Source: Ciborinia camelliae
Lineage: Eukaryota > Ascomycota > Leotiomycetes > Helotiales > Sclerotiniaceae
Length of the DNA stretch: 64,000 bases
Reading direction: 5' to 3'
NCBI GenBank assembly: GCA_025890175.1
Contig: JANPYM010000013.1
Span: forward strand, 380,013 to 444,012
Notes under the pieces: model-generated
What the model saw: the letters and a program-made list of their open reading frames with translations, nothing else
Databases searched by the model: none
Told to the model about the DNA's origin: nothing
Program-made: the position numbers and the translations under genes
Shown: in pieces, positions 46,776 through 58,169 of the stretch
Numbering within the stretch: position 1 is the first letter of the stretch
How the letters are laid out: each line of letters starts with the position of its first letter

Positions 46776-48521
46776 CTACACGTCATCATCCCTCAATCTC
46801 ACACCATCCTTTTCAAACGTCGCCTCCTTCATAAATGGACTTCTTTTCCTAATTTCCTCTCCCTTGACCAACAAAAGCACCGGCGCCAAACTCAACAACA
46901 ATGCCACGAATCCCAGTAGAGAGCTCGCCCATTGAAATCCAAGATCTGTAAAGAGTGCCGGGCTTGCTAGTGGTAAGAATGCTCCGAATGTGTTTCTTCC
47001 TAACGATGCTGCGGAGAGTGCAGAGGCGTTGTATTTTTCGTAGGAATCAGTGAGATAGTTTACGACGGCTAGATAGATGGAATAGATGCCAAAACCGACA
47101 CAGCCGATACCGAGGGTGGGGACAATCCAGGGGAGAGAGGGGTACGAGGACCATCCGTACCAGAAGAGACCGACGGTGAAAAGGAGGGAACCGGGGATGG
47201 AAGAGTAGAGACGTGCTTCGGGGATGGGTGTTCCTGTTTTGGAACGTTTTGCGGATTGTAGGTATAGGCGGTCTTGGATTGGATTTACGATGGTTGCGAC
47301 TATAGCACCAACGCTGAGAGCGAGTTGGATGAGAGAGGTCTGGAAGGTGTTGTAATTGTAGTTTGTGGAGAAGGTCTGGGTGACGGAGGATTGGAAGAGG
47401 AAGAGGAGGCCCCATGCAAATGATACCCATATTGTTTGAGAAAACACTACCCATTCTGTGCAGAGCATTTTTACCGGACGCTTGAAAGAGACATGAAGAC
47501 GAGTGGCTAGCGAGGGCATGTCAATTTCGGCCTCTGCGAAGCGTGGCTCCTGATCTGGATTTTCTTTGCGCCATCTCTTGGCTTCTTTGGCTAGGATTAT
47601 ATCGCCTCGAGTTTCTACCAAGAGAAGCCAGAAAACGGGCAAAAGAGCACCGATGACTATGAGGAGAACCCAATATATCCATCGAAAGGAAAGGTACGTG
47701 GAATTTATGGCACCTCCAACGAAAGGTCCCAAGGCAATCCCAATCACTGATGTAGTTCCGAATAACGACAATGGTAAACTTCGCTGTTGAGGACCTTTCC
47801 AAACATCAGATATCGTACCCCCAACAATATTGATAGCCACGGAAGAAGCCCCCCCTCCGAAAAATCGACATACGACCATGGTTTCGAAATTCTGTGCTAA
47901 TCCGCATGGTATCAGGAAGATTAGGAAAACTATATATGCACCGAAGTATCCGGGCATGCGACCTGAAGTCTCCGTCAGAGGAACGAATAGCAATGGTACA
48001 AATGCAGCGCCCATATTCCATGAAGTTGTAGCGAAGTATAGGTAAGGAAATCCGGAGTTGCTGACGTTAAATAGAGTGCTCATTTCATCGTTACCAGCGC
48101 CGTATGCACCTGCTGGGAGACCGAATAGAATGGAACTGCGAGGGAATCGTTAGAGAGGATTTGTGAATTGGGATTTGAGTGATGACTTGCACAATCAGTA
48201 CAGCGACAGTGAGTCTCCATTTAAGCAATTTGGACCAATTAAACCTATCAAATTCAGAAATTCCCCCCTCGGTAAAGGGGAAAGAAAGGCAACGAACGGA
48301 TTTCTCGGATCTTCATCCCCATCCCAATCATATAGCAGAGATCCATCCGTATTTCGATGTTCTAGATGGCTATTTACGATTGTTAATCCACGACTGCCAT
48401 CTGTATCTCGTCATCAATATGAGAAGTAGAAAGAAGGAACTTTGGGAAATATACCACTTCTTCTTCCATCATCATAGGGTGTAGCTCCATGACCATTCGT
48501 ACCGATTTGTGTATCAGCCAT
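46776..48521 (-). CDS. Major facilitator superfamily transporter (DHA1-type)
   Basis: Four exons: 48455-48521, 48298-48400, 48191-48244, 46776-48135; 527 residues. Exon 1 encodes MADTQIGTNGHGATPYDDG. The third intron (48136-48190) has a GC-AG boundary with the consensus GCAAGT donor; no GT donor gives the right frame, and splicing restores TVAVLIVSILFGLPAGAYGAGNDEM. The DWDGDEDPRNPFNWSK stretch before helix 1 and the GRMPGYFGAY and RFFGG loops are typical of fungal DHA1 drug/polyamine:H+ antiporters. About 12 transmembrane segments can be traced. The likely location is the plasma membrane, exporting or importing small organic molecules; the substrate is unknown. Confidence 0.93.
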
Positions 48522-49419
48522 TGTACCGGTATTGTGTCTGGTTTTGTTAATTGAGATGGATTCAGTTTCTCAGTGATCTTAATAAAGATCAATTGGTAGA
48601 TATACAATATTTTATTCAGATTCAGAAGATATATAGAAATAGAAACAGATGTCAAATTCTTCATCAAACACTGCAGTCGATATTCAGACACTCTCGAGCT
48701 CCCAACTCTCGAGCTCTCGAGCAGATTTTCTATATCTAGGTAGGTACCGGTGTATAAACATGAAACATTACATGGCATGACTAGGACTTCACCTCCGCTA
48801 GGGTACTCAGTAATATCAATGGAAGGTGGAAGTTAATATTGCTACCCCGCTTTGCACAGATAATGAGCTTTGGTAGTGGATTTTGTAAGTGGAAGTATAT
48901 GGAGGTACGTGATGTCAGTTTGCTGTTACGAGTAATTGATATGTTGATATGTGATTTTGTGAATTCAACATTGATGTTATCTGTAACTTATGTAACTTTC
49001 AATTAGGTAACAAAGTTTGAGTTATAACATTATTGAAGGTTATGAAGGTTACTATTAAGCTTGAGTAGTTACTAGGTAGTCGGTCAAAGATCGGAGCTGC
49101 GATCTGTCTTTCCCAATACTGTATGTACCAGAGTAGAGATAGAGGTAGAGGTAGAGACATATACTAGAGTCTAGAGTAGATATAGACCGAGATCATTAAC
49201 AAGTTAACTAACTAATAATACTACCTACCTAGGTAGGTATATTGTAATCACGTGAAACTCCCGCCTAGTCTCTCCCGCCGGGCAGGTCTGAATGGCTTCG
49301 CTTAAATTATATATCAATCAAAATCAACCACCAGAATCAATCACCACCGAAATCCTAACAATCATCAGAATCATCAACCACCACTTCTTCACCTATAAAT
49401 CATCGAAAAATCTTCAAAT
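48522..49419. other. Intergenic region with TAGG palindrome
   Basis: Contains the direct repeat CTCTCGAGCTC near 48691-48723, CCTACCTAGGTAGGTA near 49223, and AATCAACCACCA-type direct repeats at 49320-49380. No gene seen. Confidence 0.5.
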
Positions 49420-50285
49420 ATGTTAATTTTGATGATTTCAATGACACTGCAATATATAAGTTCTCTCCATGATTTATTCAACCCTTGGATGGGATAGGGG
49501 GTTGTGCTTTGGGCAATCTTGCCCAATTACCGCCCGAAGTGATTCTCATCATTTTTCATAATCTCGATATTGCCAGCTTCGTAGCTTTACAAATCATGAA
49601 CTTCGGATTTTATCGTGCAATCAATGATATGCAAGTTTATAAGGCGTTATCAAGGGTAAGATGTTTCTCAAAGGCAATGGTTGTTGCTAGTCGAGATCAA
49701 CAATTCACCGCACTTCAAATATCCAATGCATTGAGTGGCAACGATAGATGTAGCTTCTGCATCAGATCAGGATATTACTTTTATCTACCTACAGGCTCAC
49801 GTTGTTGCCATGAATGTCTCAAGAGGAATGAAAAACTGAAATCAGAGCCGCTTGATATTGGAATGAGTCGTTGGCAGTTGACAGTGAGAGATCTATCGCC
49901 AATACGAATTATCAAAACGACTGGGAGAAACGCAGATAGGCATTCGGTGGGCATTGTCAACTATGAAGCGGCTGTCGATGTGGCAATTGTAGCGGATTCG
50001 CATGAGTTTCCATACAAATCGTCGAAAGTCAAAGATTGGGATCAAACCTATGAATACTCTACCACTGCCTTAGTTACCACAGCAATGCCATTTATTCATC
50101 CTTCGGCACTGAAAGTTGAGTTGGGCCATATTTGCTATGGCTGTGCACAACCTTATGAATTTTCAAAGAGACGAAAAGATGAAATTTGCTTGATGAGAGA
50201 CCCGCCCACTGTATATTCAGAATCCGAGTTCATGGAATATTTCGAGCAATGCGAATCCGCGAAAGGATATTGGAGCACTTATTAA
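49420..50285 (+). CDS. F-box-like protein with Cys pairs; start exon uncertain
   Basis: The main exon runs from 49498 to 50285. It begins NLAQLPPEVILIIFHNLDIA, an F-box-like motif that would dock to Skp1 of an SCF ubiquitin ligase. The F-box frame has no ATG of its own, only TTG after an in-frame stop. A first exon 49420-49459 with a 38-bp intron (GTTCTC donor, ATAG acceptor) would supply one and give 275 residues, but the donor is poor and the intron short. Further on, C-S-F-C and C-C-H-E-C pairs (C-x2-C ... C-x2-C) could bind zinc, and CYGC follows. The substrate is unknown. The C-terminal WSTY stop is well defined. Confidence 0.6.
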
Positions 50286-50583
50286 AGTGGGATACATGAC
50301 TTTTAGCCAATCAACTCATCTTGAGGTCATAAGCACTCGAGTGAAACTTTCGTGTGTTTCTACAGATGGCCCTAATCGGATCAGAGAGCCACAATTACAT
50401 TGCACAAGACTGAAAGATGAGGTTTAGGAAACGTGCAGACTTGATTAAAAGAAAAGAGCGGATATGACCTGTAACAGTATTACACATTATACACGAAAAG
50501 GAAGTACAACTACCCCAACGACAAAGTGCCTCGGATGAAATATTCGAGCCGATGCAAACGTTGGCTGGAAGTTGCTACACCAA
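50286..50583. other. Intergenic stretch, no gene seen
   Basis: Short intergenic region between the F-box-like gene and the decayed gene on the opposite strand. No supportable gene. Confidence 0.4.
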
Positions 50584-51160
50584 TCATTTGTAAAGATCTT
50601 TCCTTTCCAGAAAAACATCGAAATTGAGCCGAAGATTCAACCTTTGGCCAATGTATCGCTGTATTGTGGTGGAGCCACAAATACCTTCGGATCTTCGTCC
50701 AGCCCTCAACGCCTCGTCAACCGTTTTCCGTCTAATTCCTTACACAACTCTCCTCGCCCCAATTTCGATCTTCTGTTCAACCACAATCCGATCAACTTCA
50801 GCTCGATCTTCCTGCACAGATACACACTCCCCGATGGGGTTTTTTACATCTCTTCCATAATCTGCCAGCTTCTGTATCTCATGTGTTGGTATCTCCATCA
50901 TTCCTCTTTCTCCCTGGTCGAAGCGGGACTACTGCCATTTTCATCATTAAAGCTGCGTGCGATGAATCCGAAAAGTCCTTATCCAAGGCCAGCTTCACTT
51001 CCACAACATCCATGACAGCTATGACCTCTGCGGCTCCAAAATCCACGACCGAAAGCAGATGGTTGGGAGAGTCATCGATTTGGTTGGCATTAATATAGTT
51101 AAGGTTGCGTATATTGTGTAATATATTGGATTTCCCGGGAATATTTAGAATGCTGGGCAT
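50584..51160 (-). pseudogene. Decayed unrecognised gene with frameshift and in-frame stop
   Basis: Read from the ATG at 51160, a frame with protein-like composition (HLLSVVDFGAAEVIAVMDVV, then KLALDKDFSDSSHAALMMKM) runs to about 50940. There the coding character moves to another frame (GERGMMEIPTHEIQKLADYG through EDRAEVDRIVVEQKIEIGAR), which ends at a stop at 50740-50742. The same frame continues after that stop with equally protein-like sequence (KTVDEALRAGRRSEGICGST, then ERKDLYK) to a final stop at 50584. A 19-base GT...AG stretch at the frame switch would restore the frame but is far too short for a normal intron. No family recognised. Confidence 0.5.
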
Positions 51161-52113
51161 ATATCTTTCTATTTCATATACTGATCATGATTACATGAAT
51201 TTTTGCGAAGTGTTCGGTCAATCTTAGAGCAATAATCATTAATTTCTTCAGTGTCATGCCCGGTGTTCAGATAAAGGTTATTAATAGAAAATATCAATTT
51301 ACCACGCTGCAGTTCCAAGTGACCTTTTATGCGTATCTTATGTATCCTAAAACATCATCCCATATCTATGGCCGTAATATGTCAAAACACTGTAGCATTC
51401 GGGGCAGTATCCCCCCAGGTTTTGCGTCACACTGGCAACGCTAAAACTTATAGAGACTGTACATTGCGGCAGAATTACCCCAAACTTCAAATGTTTCTTT
51501 GTGATTGAGTTAATGTGTCGTTTTGATGCATGTACTTGGGTGAGAGTGAGGGGCGATGGCTGTGAAGTTACAGCCGAAATGCCATGGGGTGAGGAAACTT
51601 CCGAACCTTTGTGACGAAAGGGAGTATACCTGGTTATTTGGGCTATTGATGTGCATGTGCTGGAATAATTTATAGGATTTGATGATTCATGCAGAGTGCC
51701 GGCATAGGAGAACGGATTTGGAAGGATCGATACTGGGATAGCGACACAATCATGTGAGTATATGCGCACGTGGTTATACCCCTTCCACTTCGGCCGCTCC
51801 CAGACGTGTGGGAACAAAAATCACGATATATTACATCAACTGGCAACTTGAAAGTTCCCATGTTATATATGTATATGTCCTGCAGTACTGGAGGCTGCCT
51901 GAAATGAAACGCCAAACACTTGTTTACAAGCTATCATTGGCTCGCGACAAAAGCCACGCTGAAATGGATGGTCAAACGTGAAACATCGCCGTTGAGGGCA
52001 ATTGCAGTTGACCGACACACCCGCTCTCTGATTATCGGATTAGCAGGTATATACCATCGCAACTCTAAACTTTGATTGAGAGCTCCAGGTTCACATGGTG
52101 AAGTTTACTCACT
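51161..52113. other. Intergenic region, no gene seen
   Basis: About 950 bp. The last 100 bases before 52114 include TATATACCATC near 52052 and form the presumed promoter of the HET gene. Confidence 0.5.
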
Positions 52114-54182
52114 ATGGCCCAACTATATACACCCTTGAACTCGGACCTATATCAGATCCGGCGATTAGTCCTTCAACCAGCTGCCAGTTTCGACGATCCT
52201 CTCCACAGTCATCTCGATGTCGTCTCTCTGTAATCGAGCCCAGATTATGAAGCCCTCTCATATGTATGGGGCTCCACCAATCCACCCAAGACTATCAACC
52301 TTGGTGGCCGCCTGGTCTCCATCACGCCAAATCTCGATAATGCTCTCCGTAATCTCCGCCATCCAACTTCACCGCGTATCTTCTGGGTTGACGCCCTGTG
52401 TATTAACCAGGATGACCTCGATGAGCGCGCTGCGCAGGTCGCGCTGATGCGCAGGGTCTATTCCGATGCAACCATAGTATTGATTTGGCTCGGACCGGAG
52501 GCGGAAGGTAGTGAAAGGGCGATGCAGAGTGTTGAACGCTTTGATAAGGAGTATTGGAAAACTTATGACTTCCATATCCAGTTCATGGAGATTCTGTTTC
52601 GGCCGTGGTTCACACGAATTTGGACGGTGCAGGAGTTTGTCATGGCTAGACATAGTGTCGTGAACGGAAGAATGAAAAATCCTCTGTTTGGGTGTGGGAG
52701 CGTATGGGTTGAGTGAGTAAATTACATATTCTTACCTCTTTGCCCTTTTCTCCAATAGACCGCTAACACCTCCCTACCAGATGGTTACCTTTCATCTCAG
52801 CATGGGCACATTTTTCTGACGATAAGCACATCATACAAGAGAAATACAAGACGGCGTATCATGATGCTGTGGTTGAGACTTTTCGACCCGAGTGGATTCA
52901 GCTTGCTCCCTCCAGGCCAGTAGGTGAAAAACCTACTTCTCTTGATGGCGTAATAACAGGACTAAGGAGCGCTTTTGGCGAAGACTTCTTGCAAAATCTA
53001 CCGTATTCGAGTGTGAAAGACCTCAATGAAGACATTCAAGTCAACCCGTTGGTGTGGCGAGCTAGGTATACCGTAATGAGGTATTGTCAATACGATTCTA
53101 CCGAAGGAAAAGCATTCTGGAGAAGGATGGAGCTCATGAAACGAGTTCCAATCACATACCACGGTTTCCTCATGCACTCCCGTGGTACTATTCACATCCG
53201 AAAAGAGTCACTTTCCCTTGAAACTGTCCTGAAAGGTACAATGAACCTCTGCTCCACTGATCCGCGCGACAAGATCTATGGTATCCTCGGTCTGCTGAGT
53301 GAGGAGGCCAGGGCAGCAATTCCCATCGACTACCACAAAGAACCAGAATGGACATTTGTTCCCACAATGGCCTACATTATACACCATGAGCCCAAGGGTC
53401 TAGCACTTCTCGGTCTCCTTTGGAGGACACGCCATTTCAAAATGCCCCTCCCCTCATGGGTTCCAGATTTCACCATCTCGGCTGACTTTAATGACGAACA
53501 TAACCCAGTTTTCCTACGAGGAAGCTGCGCAAATTATTCTTGGGAGTGGTCGGAAGATACTAGAGCCATGGTTCCCCCAGATAAAATAATACTTTCCGCG
53601 CACATGGTCAACTTCGGCCGCGTCACTCATGTTATATCTTTCATTGATGGAGATCGCAGCTACTATGTCTCGCGCTTCACGGAAATCGAAGCTATTCTTG
53701 CCATTCATGCACCCAGGAGTGAGGCTCTTTGGCGCACACTTGTAGGTATTCGCAACACCGATCACGACTTGATAATGCCGTATCCCAGAACCTTTGAGGT
53801 TCTGATGGGGCGGGTTATGGAGCAGGATGGCGAGGCACAGAAGATGTTTCAAGATGCAGTTTTGCCCATCGTCCGGGGACGGAAGTTCTTCATCACAGAT
53901 AGAGGTTTTGCAGGTGTGGCCACACCGATGATTCGAGATGGGGACACGATCGCCATTATAGCGGGAATGGGCAGACCCGCCATCTTGAGGGATACGGATC
54001 CCAAGGAAATAGGATTGGAGGGAAAAGTCAATGGTGGGAGACAATATCAGAGGATCACCGGATTTGCATATGTGGGCTGTCATGATAGGGATGGGTTCGA
54101 GTCTCTGGTGGAAGAAAATATAGACGATCGGAAAAGACACAGTTGTGTTGATAGGGACCTGGAGAAGTGTTACATCATCTAA
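52114..54182 (+). pseudogene. HET-domain gene with premature stop at codon 40
   Basis: Exons 52114-52712 and 52781-54182 (68-bp intron) form one frame of 666 codons interrupted by TAA at 52231-52233, in CTCTG-TAA-TCGAGC. Before the stop: MAQLYTPLNSDLYQIRRLVL. After it comes the heterokaryon-incompatibility domain: YEALSYVWGS, then INLGGRLVSITPNLDNALRN, RIFWVDALCINQDDLDERAA, VYSDATIVLIWLG, and RPWFTRIWTVQEF. The second HET block LCSTDPRDKIYGILGL is in exon 2. HET proteins trigger cell death on fusion between unlike fungal strains. The rest of the gene is intact, so inactivation looks recent. A protein starting at the ATG at 52447 would lack the core of the domain. Confidence 0.85.
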
Positions 54183-54279
54183 AGCTAACTGGTGATTCAA
54201 TTTCGTATTGAGAGAGCCCGAAGAAGGAACTCAAGTATATAGAGATAATCCATTCAAATCGCCTGTCAAGTTTGTATGT

Positions 54280-54780
54280 TGTTAATGACAAGGTCCATTT
54301 GTAAAATCAATTCCTATGCCATGATTTTACAATCAGGACTATATTCTTAATTAGTTTAACAAAAAGTCCATTGCTATTCAATAAAGTCAAATATTGAATT
54401 CACTTTCATCTGTGAATTTTAGAAGATTTATAACGAAATTATAATTCTATAATCCATACAATCAAAACGCTATTCTTGATTAGCCCAGCGAGGAGTTCAT
54501 CGTTGTTCGAACAAAAGTTAAATATTCAGTATACTGTCATCTGTTAATTTAAAGCTCTATAACAATATCATCATTATACGATCGTACAACTTAAACTGTG
54601 TTTTGATTAATTTCACAAATGGTTCATTGTTATTCAACTCTAAGTTAAATATTTAATGTACTCTCATCTATTAATTATAAGCTTTAGTAAACAATGAGAT
54701 CATAATTCTATGGTTGCGTAACCAGAACTCTTTTCTAATTGAAACAGCGAGAAGTTTATCACCCTTTACTATACTCATAA
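54280..54780. repeat. AT-rich ~129-bp tandem repeat, about 3.5 copies
   Basis: Copies start near 54343 (ATTCTTAATTAG), 54472 (ATTCTTGATTAG), 54601 (TTTTGATTAA) and 54731 (TTTCTAATTG), giving spacing of 129-130 bp. Within each: a TTCATTGTTATTC-like segment, AAGTTAAATATT, CTTTCATCTGTTAATT, a TATAACAATATCAT-like segment and a CATAATTCTAT...ACAATCAGAAC tail. A partial, deleted copy lies at about 54283-54342. Copies differ mainly by transitions and small indels. Confidence 0.75.
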
Positions 54781-55399
54781 GCCGAGCTTCTAAAACATCC
54801 TGCATCTACAAAATCATTACAGTAGAAATGCGACCCATCTTATATTCTATAGTCCAGCCCTTAGCTCTATTCTCATTACAATTCCATGCAATCTCAGATA
54901 TGCCACCCATCTTGAAGCAACTGATATTCTTCCTCGGTTAAAAGCTCAGGGGTTTATAAAAGCTTTAGTTTTTAGCTTTACGAGTATCATGCTATCAATT
55001 TTAAATGCGTTTCGCAACCTGCGTCTGGGTCGACAAGTCCAAAAATGGCGCGCCTTTTCTTATGCATAATCTGATCTAGTGTTTGTTGCGCCATAGATCT
55101 CTGTCTTGTACTATGAATAATACTATAATGAATTTGACACTCTCCTTTCTCCTTCTTCAAAAAATAAAACCAATTTCGTGGGCACAGATATTGTATGGGT
55201 TGTAAAGCTATAAAATTGCCATTCTAAGAGCCAACTACTTATACAGGATGTCTCCGATGTTTCAAAATGGCAAAGACTAGCTCTGATAAAACCTCCCCCC
55301 ACCCTAAAACTAACTATCGTCCTTTCAAGTTTTAACAATTAATCACAAGTGACCAGTACTAGTAGATCAAGATAAAAGACTCCAGTCTTAACAGGCTAT
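54781..55399. other. Intergenic region, no gene seen
   Basis: AT-rich. No supportable gene between the tandem repeat and the amidase 3' end. Confidence 0.5.
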
Positions 55400-57487
55400 T
55401 CATGGTATAACCTCATTTCCAAGCAGCCTACCAATCTCTTCCGCAATCGTCATCACTCTCTCCTCAGTCAATCTTCTTCCAATAACCTGAACAGCAACTG
55501 GTGCCCCATGATACGCCTCCGGGTCATCTGTACGTAAAATCATCAATAAACCGTTACAACAATGATAAAAATAACTCAAAACTTACATTCAGCCTGCACA
55601 ACTCCATCAATCTCACTCAACGCCTCATATTCCTGCAACTTCTTATCCACCCCCTTATCCGCAAACATGACAGGTACAACCACGCTGGTGTAATCCAGTA
55701 GATTGATCAGAGTTGTATAAACTGGATATTTAAATTGATCATGACGAATTGCAGCAGTCGGTGCAACGGGAGCAATGATGGCGTCAATTTCTCTACCGAG
55801 TTTGTCCTCCATGAGCCTGAACTGTTCGAGGTATTCGCATTCCCAGCTCCATTTTTTGATATGGATATCCCAGAGGTCAATCATGGAGAGGGCGGGAGAG
55901 CTTCCGGAAGGTTGATTGACGAAATAGGAGATGTTGGGAATAACAGGCTCGCCTGATTTTTCAAGAACACTAAAAATATCCTTTGATATGTTTAGTGTAT
56001 GGGAACTTGATGTTTAGAGTATCTATTGACTTACCCTTCCTGCGTTCGAACCGTAAATTTGGCCGACCAGATCTTCGGCATAAGCATGCTTGTATGGAGT
56101 CCATTGAAAGACTTCATGGCCACTGTTTTTTAGAGCATCAACGACTGTTTCAATGCCACGGAGAATTGGAGGGTGAGGTAAAACCTAAAATAGTTAGCAT
56201 TACGTTACCTGGGGTGTTGTATCTAATTGGTATCTTAAGCGCCCCACTGTGGCTGCTCTCATTTGAGATTCCTTGATTGACTCAATTACAATCATTTCAT
56301 GTAGCAACTGAATATACACACGAAAGCAGAGGAATTACAGAAGAATTCGAGACTTACGCTGCCATCACAATCATAGTACCCGATAGTCAAGCCACCGTTT
56401 GAGATTCTAGACTTTATTATATCAACTTCAGATTGCCGCCATGGCATGGGAATAACCTTAGAATCATATTTCCAAGGTTCTTCTCCAAGAACTGACTTCA
56501 CAAATAATTGCATGTCTAGATATATAATAAGTTCAAATACAGAGTATGGAAATGGGTTCAACTCACCGGCGATTGAATGTGTGATGGGGCCACAAACACT
56601 ATTCACAGTTTCCTGACCCTCCATACTATTCGCCATCTTTCCATAAGGAAGACGACCATGACTTGGGCGCAGACCATATAAGAAATTGAACGCAGCTGGT
56701 ATACGAATCGAGCCGCCGATATCTGTCCCAACACCGATAATCCCGCCTCGAAAAGCGATGTTCACGCCTTCACCCCCCGATGAGCCACCAGATGACCAAT
56801 TCTTATTGTAAGGATTCACCGTTCTGCCGATAACATTATTGATAGTTTCAGCGCACATCAAGCTTTGGGGAACGTTTGTTTTAATGTAAAATACCGCTCC
56901 AGCTTTCAGTAAGAGTGTCACGAGAACTGAATCGTGATCTTCGTATTTTCCAATCCATGAAACATATCCCATAGATGTTTCAAGGCCCTTTTCAATGTTT
57001 GAATAAGCAAAGCCCATCATCTGGTCATACTTCACTAACCTTAATCCGAAATTGGTCTTTCAATGAAATCGGCAGACCATGAAGTGGACCAATCGTTCTT
57101 CCCGTTCTATTGAAGTACTCATCCAACTCTCTAGCTCGTGCAAGAGCCATTTCGGGAAAGAACTCGAGGGCACAATTGAGCTTGGGCTCGTTAGTATGCT
57201 TCATGATCAAACCAAGAATTACTCACAAGCTGGTGCGCTATTGCGGCTCTTTTGCAAAATGCCGTTGTTACTGCAACAGAAGTCAATTCGCCCTTTGCCA
57301 TCCTGGCTACAAGATCAGTAGCTGATGAATTTGTGATGGAAACTTCCTCAACAGACATGATACTGTGATCAGTCTTAGTGTAGCCCATCACAGAAACATC
57401 CATAGGCTGGGATTTTAAACGCCATTCTGGAGGAATACTGTTATTGATTCGCTCTTTCTTATCATTTGCGATCTCTTGCCAAGACAT
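55400..57487 (-). CDS. Amidase-signature family amidase (acetamidase/FAAH-like)
   Basis: Seven exons: 57227-57487, 57040-57180, 56567-56987, 56358-56515, 56035-56184, 55587-55980, 55400-55527; 550 residues. The Ser-cisSer-Lys triad is present: K128 in SLKDQF, the cis-Ser of SSGGSSGGEG at about 203, and the nucleophile S227 in GTDIGGSIRIPA. It hydrolyses an amide to acid and ammonia or amine. The arrangement resembles fungal acetamidases and fatty-acid-amide-hydrolase relatives; the natural substrate is unknown. Intron 4 (56185-56357) is 173 bp, longer than the others (46-59). No signal peptide or membrane anchor is obvious, so it is cytosolic by inference. All exons join in frame. Confidence 0.95.
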
Positions 57488-58169
57488 GTTTTTTTGATGT
57501 GCTCAAGTACAGCAGACTTGAATGATGTTTGCAGAGTGAAAACCGATGAAATCTTTAGGATTCTCAGAATAGGGAGAATATTGAAAGAGAAAGGGAGTAG
57601 GTCAAGTGCGGGGAACTTAGATATCTTCAATGGTGCAGGTGGGGTTACTCTATCTATGCCTGTGGCTGAAATAGTGATTATGTGCAGTACCTAATGGTCT
57701 GGGAAGCTGGAGGTCCTCGATGTAACAATAACGAGGACCTCGGGACGGCACGAATGGGTAGCATATTGCAGACCAGGCTTAAGTTAAGGACTATAACAGT
57801 GCATAGCATAGCCACATTTGACAATTTGATACGATACAGACAAAGAAACAATTATTAACAATACTCGGTACGAGAAGCAATATTCCAGACGAACAGTAAT
57901 ACATAGTGCAGGCTTGATACAAACCCCTCAAATATATAGAATAGCGCGTCTAATGAAGCAATGGAGACTTATTGAGAATAACCCAATAGAAGAGACTGAG
58001 ATCGAATGTCACAGAAAACGAAGGGAATTAAATTAGAACAAGGTGTGATCACAAAAAGATATCGGAAAACCAATATCAACACCACAAACTCTCGGTATAG
58101 AGAAAAATCTATTGTATCGATTGTATCGATTGTCTTATTACACACATTGATATTCCTGCGCCTTCTCAT
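57488..58169. other. Intergenic region, no gene seen
   Basis: Contains the amidase promoter, an imperfect inverted repeat around GAGGTCCTCGATG...CGAGGACCTCGG (57709-57743) and AT-rich sequence. No gene. Confidence 0.5.
57709..57743. repeat. Perfect-stem inverted repeat upstream of amidase
   Basis: GAGGTCCTCG followed by 14 bases and CGAGGACCTC: a 10-bp perfect stem. It lies about 220 bp upstream of the amidase ATG. It could be a hairpin or the two halves of a regulator site. Confidence 0.6.

Noticed and set aside
50572..51015. 147-codon plus-strand frame
   Set aside because: Non-ATG start, and it is antisense to the better-supported decayed gene on the minus strand.
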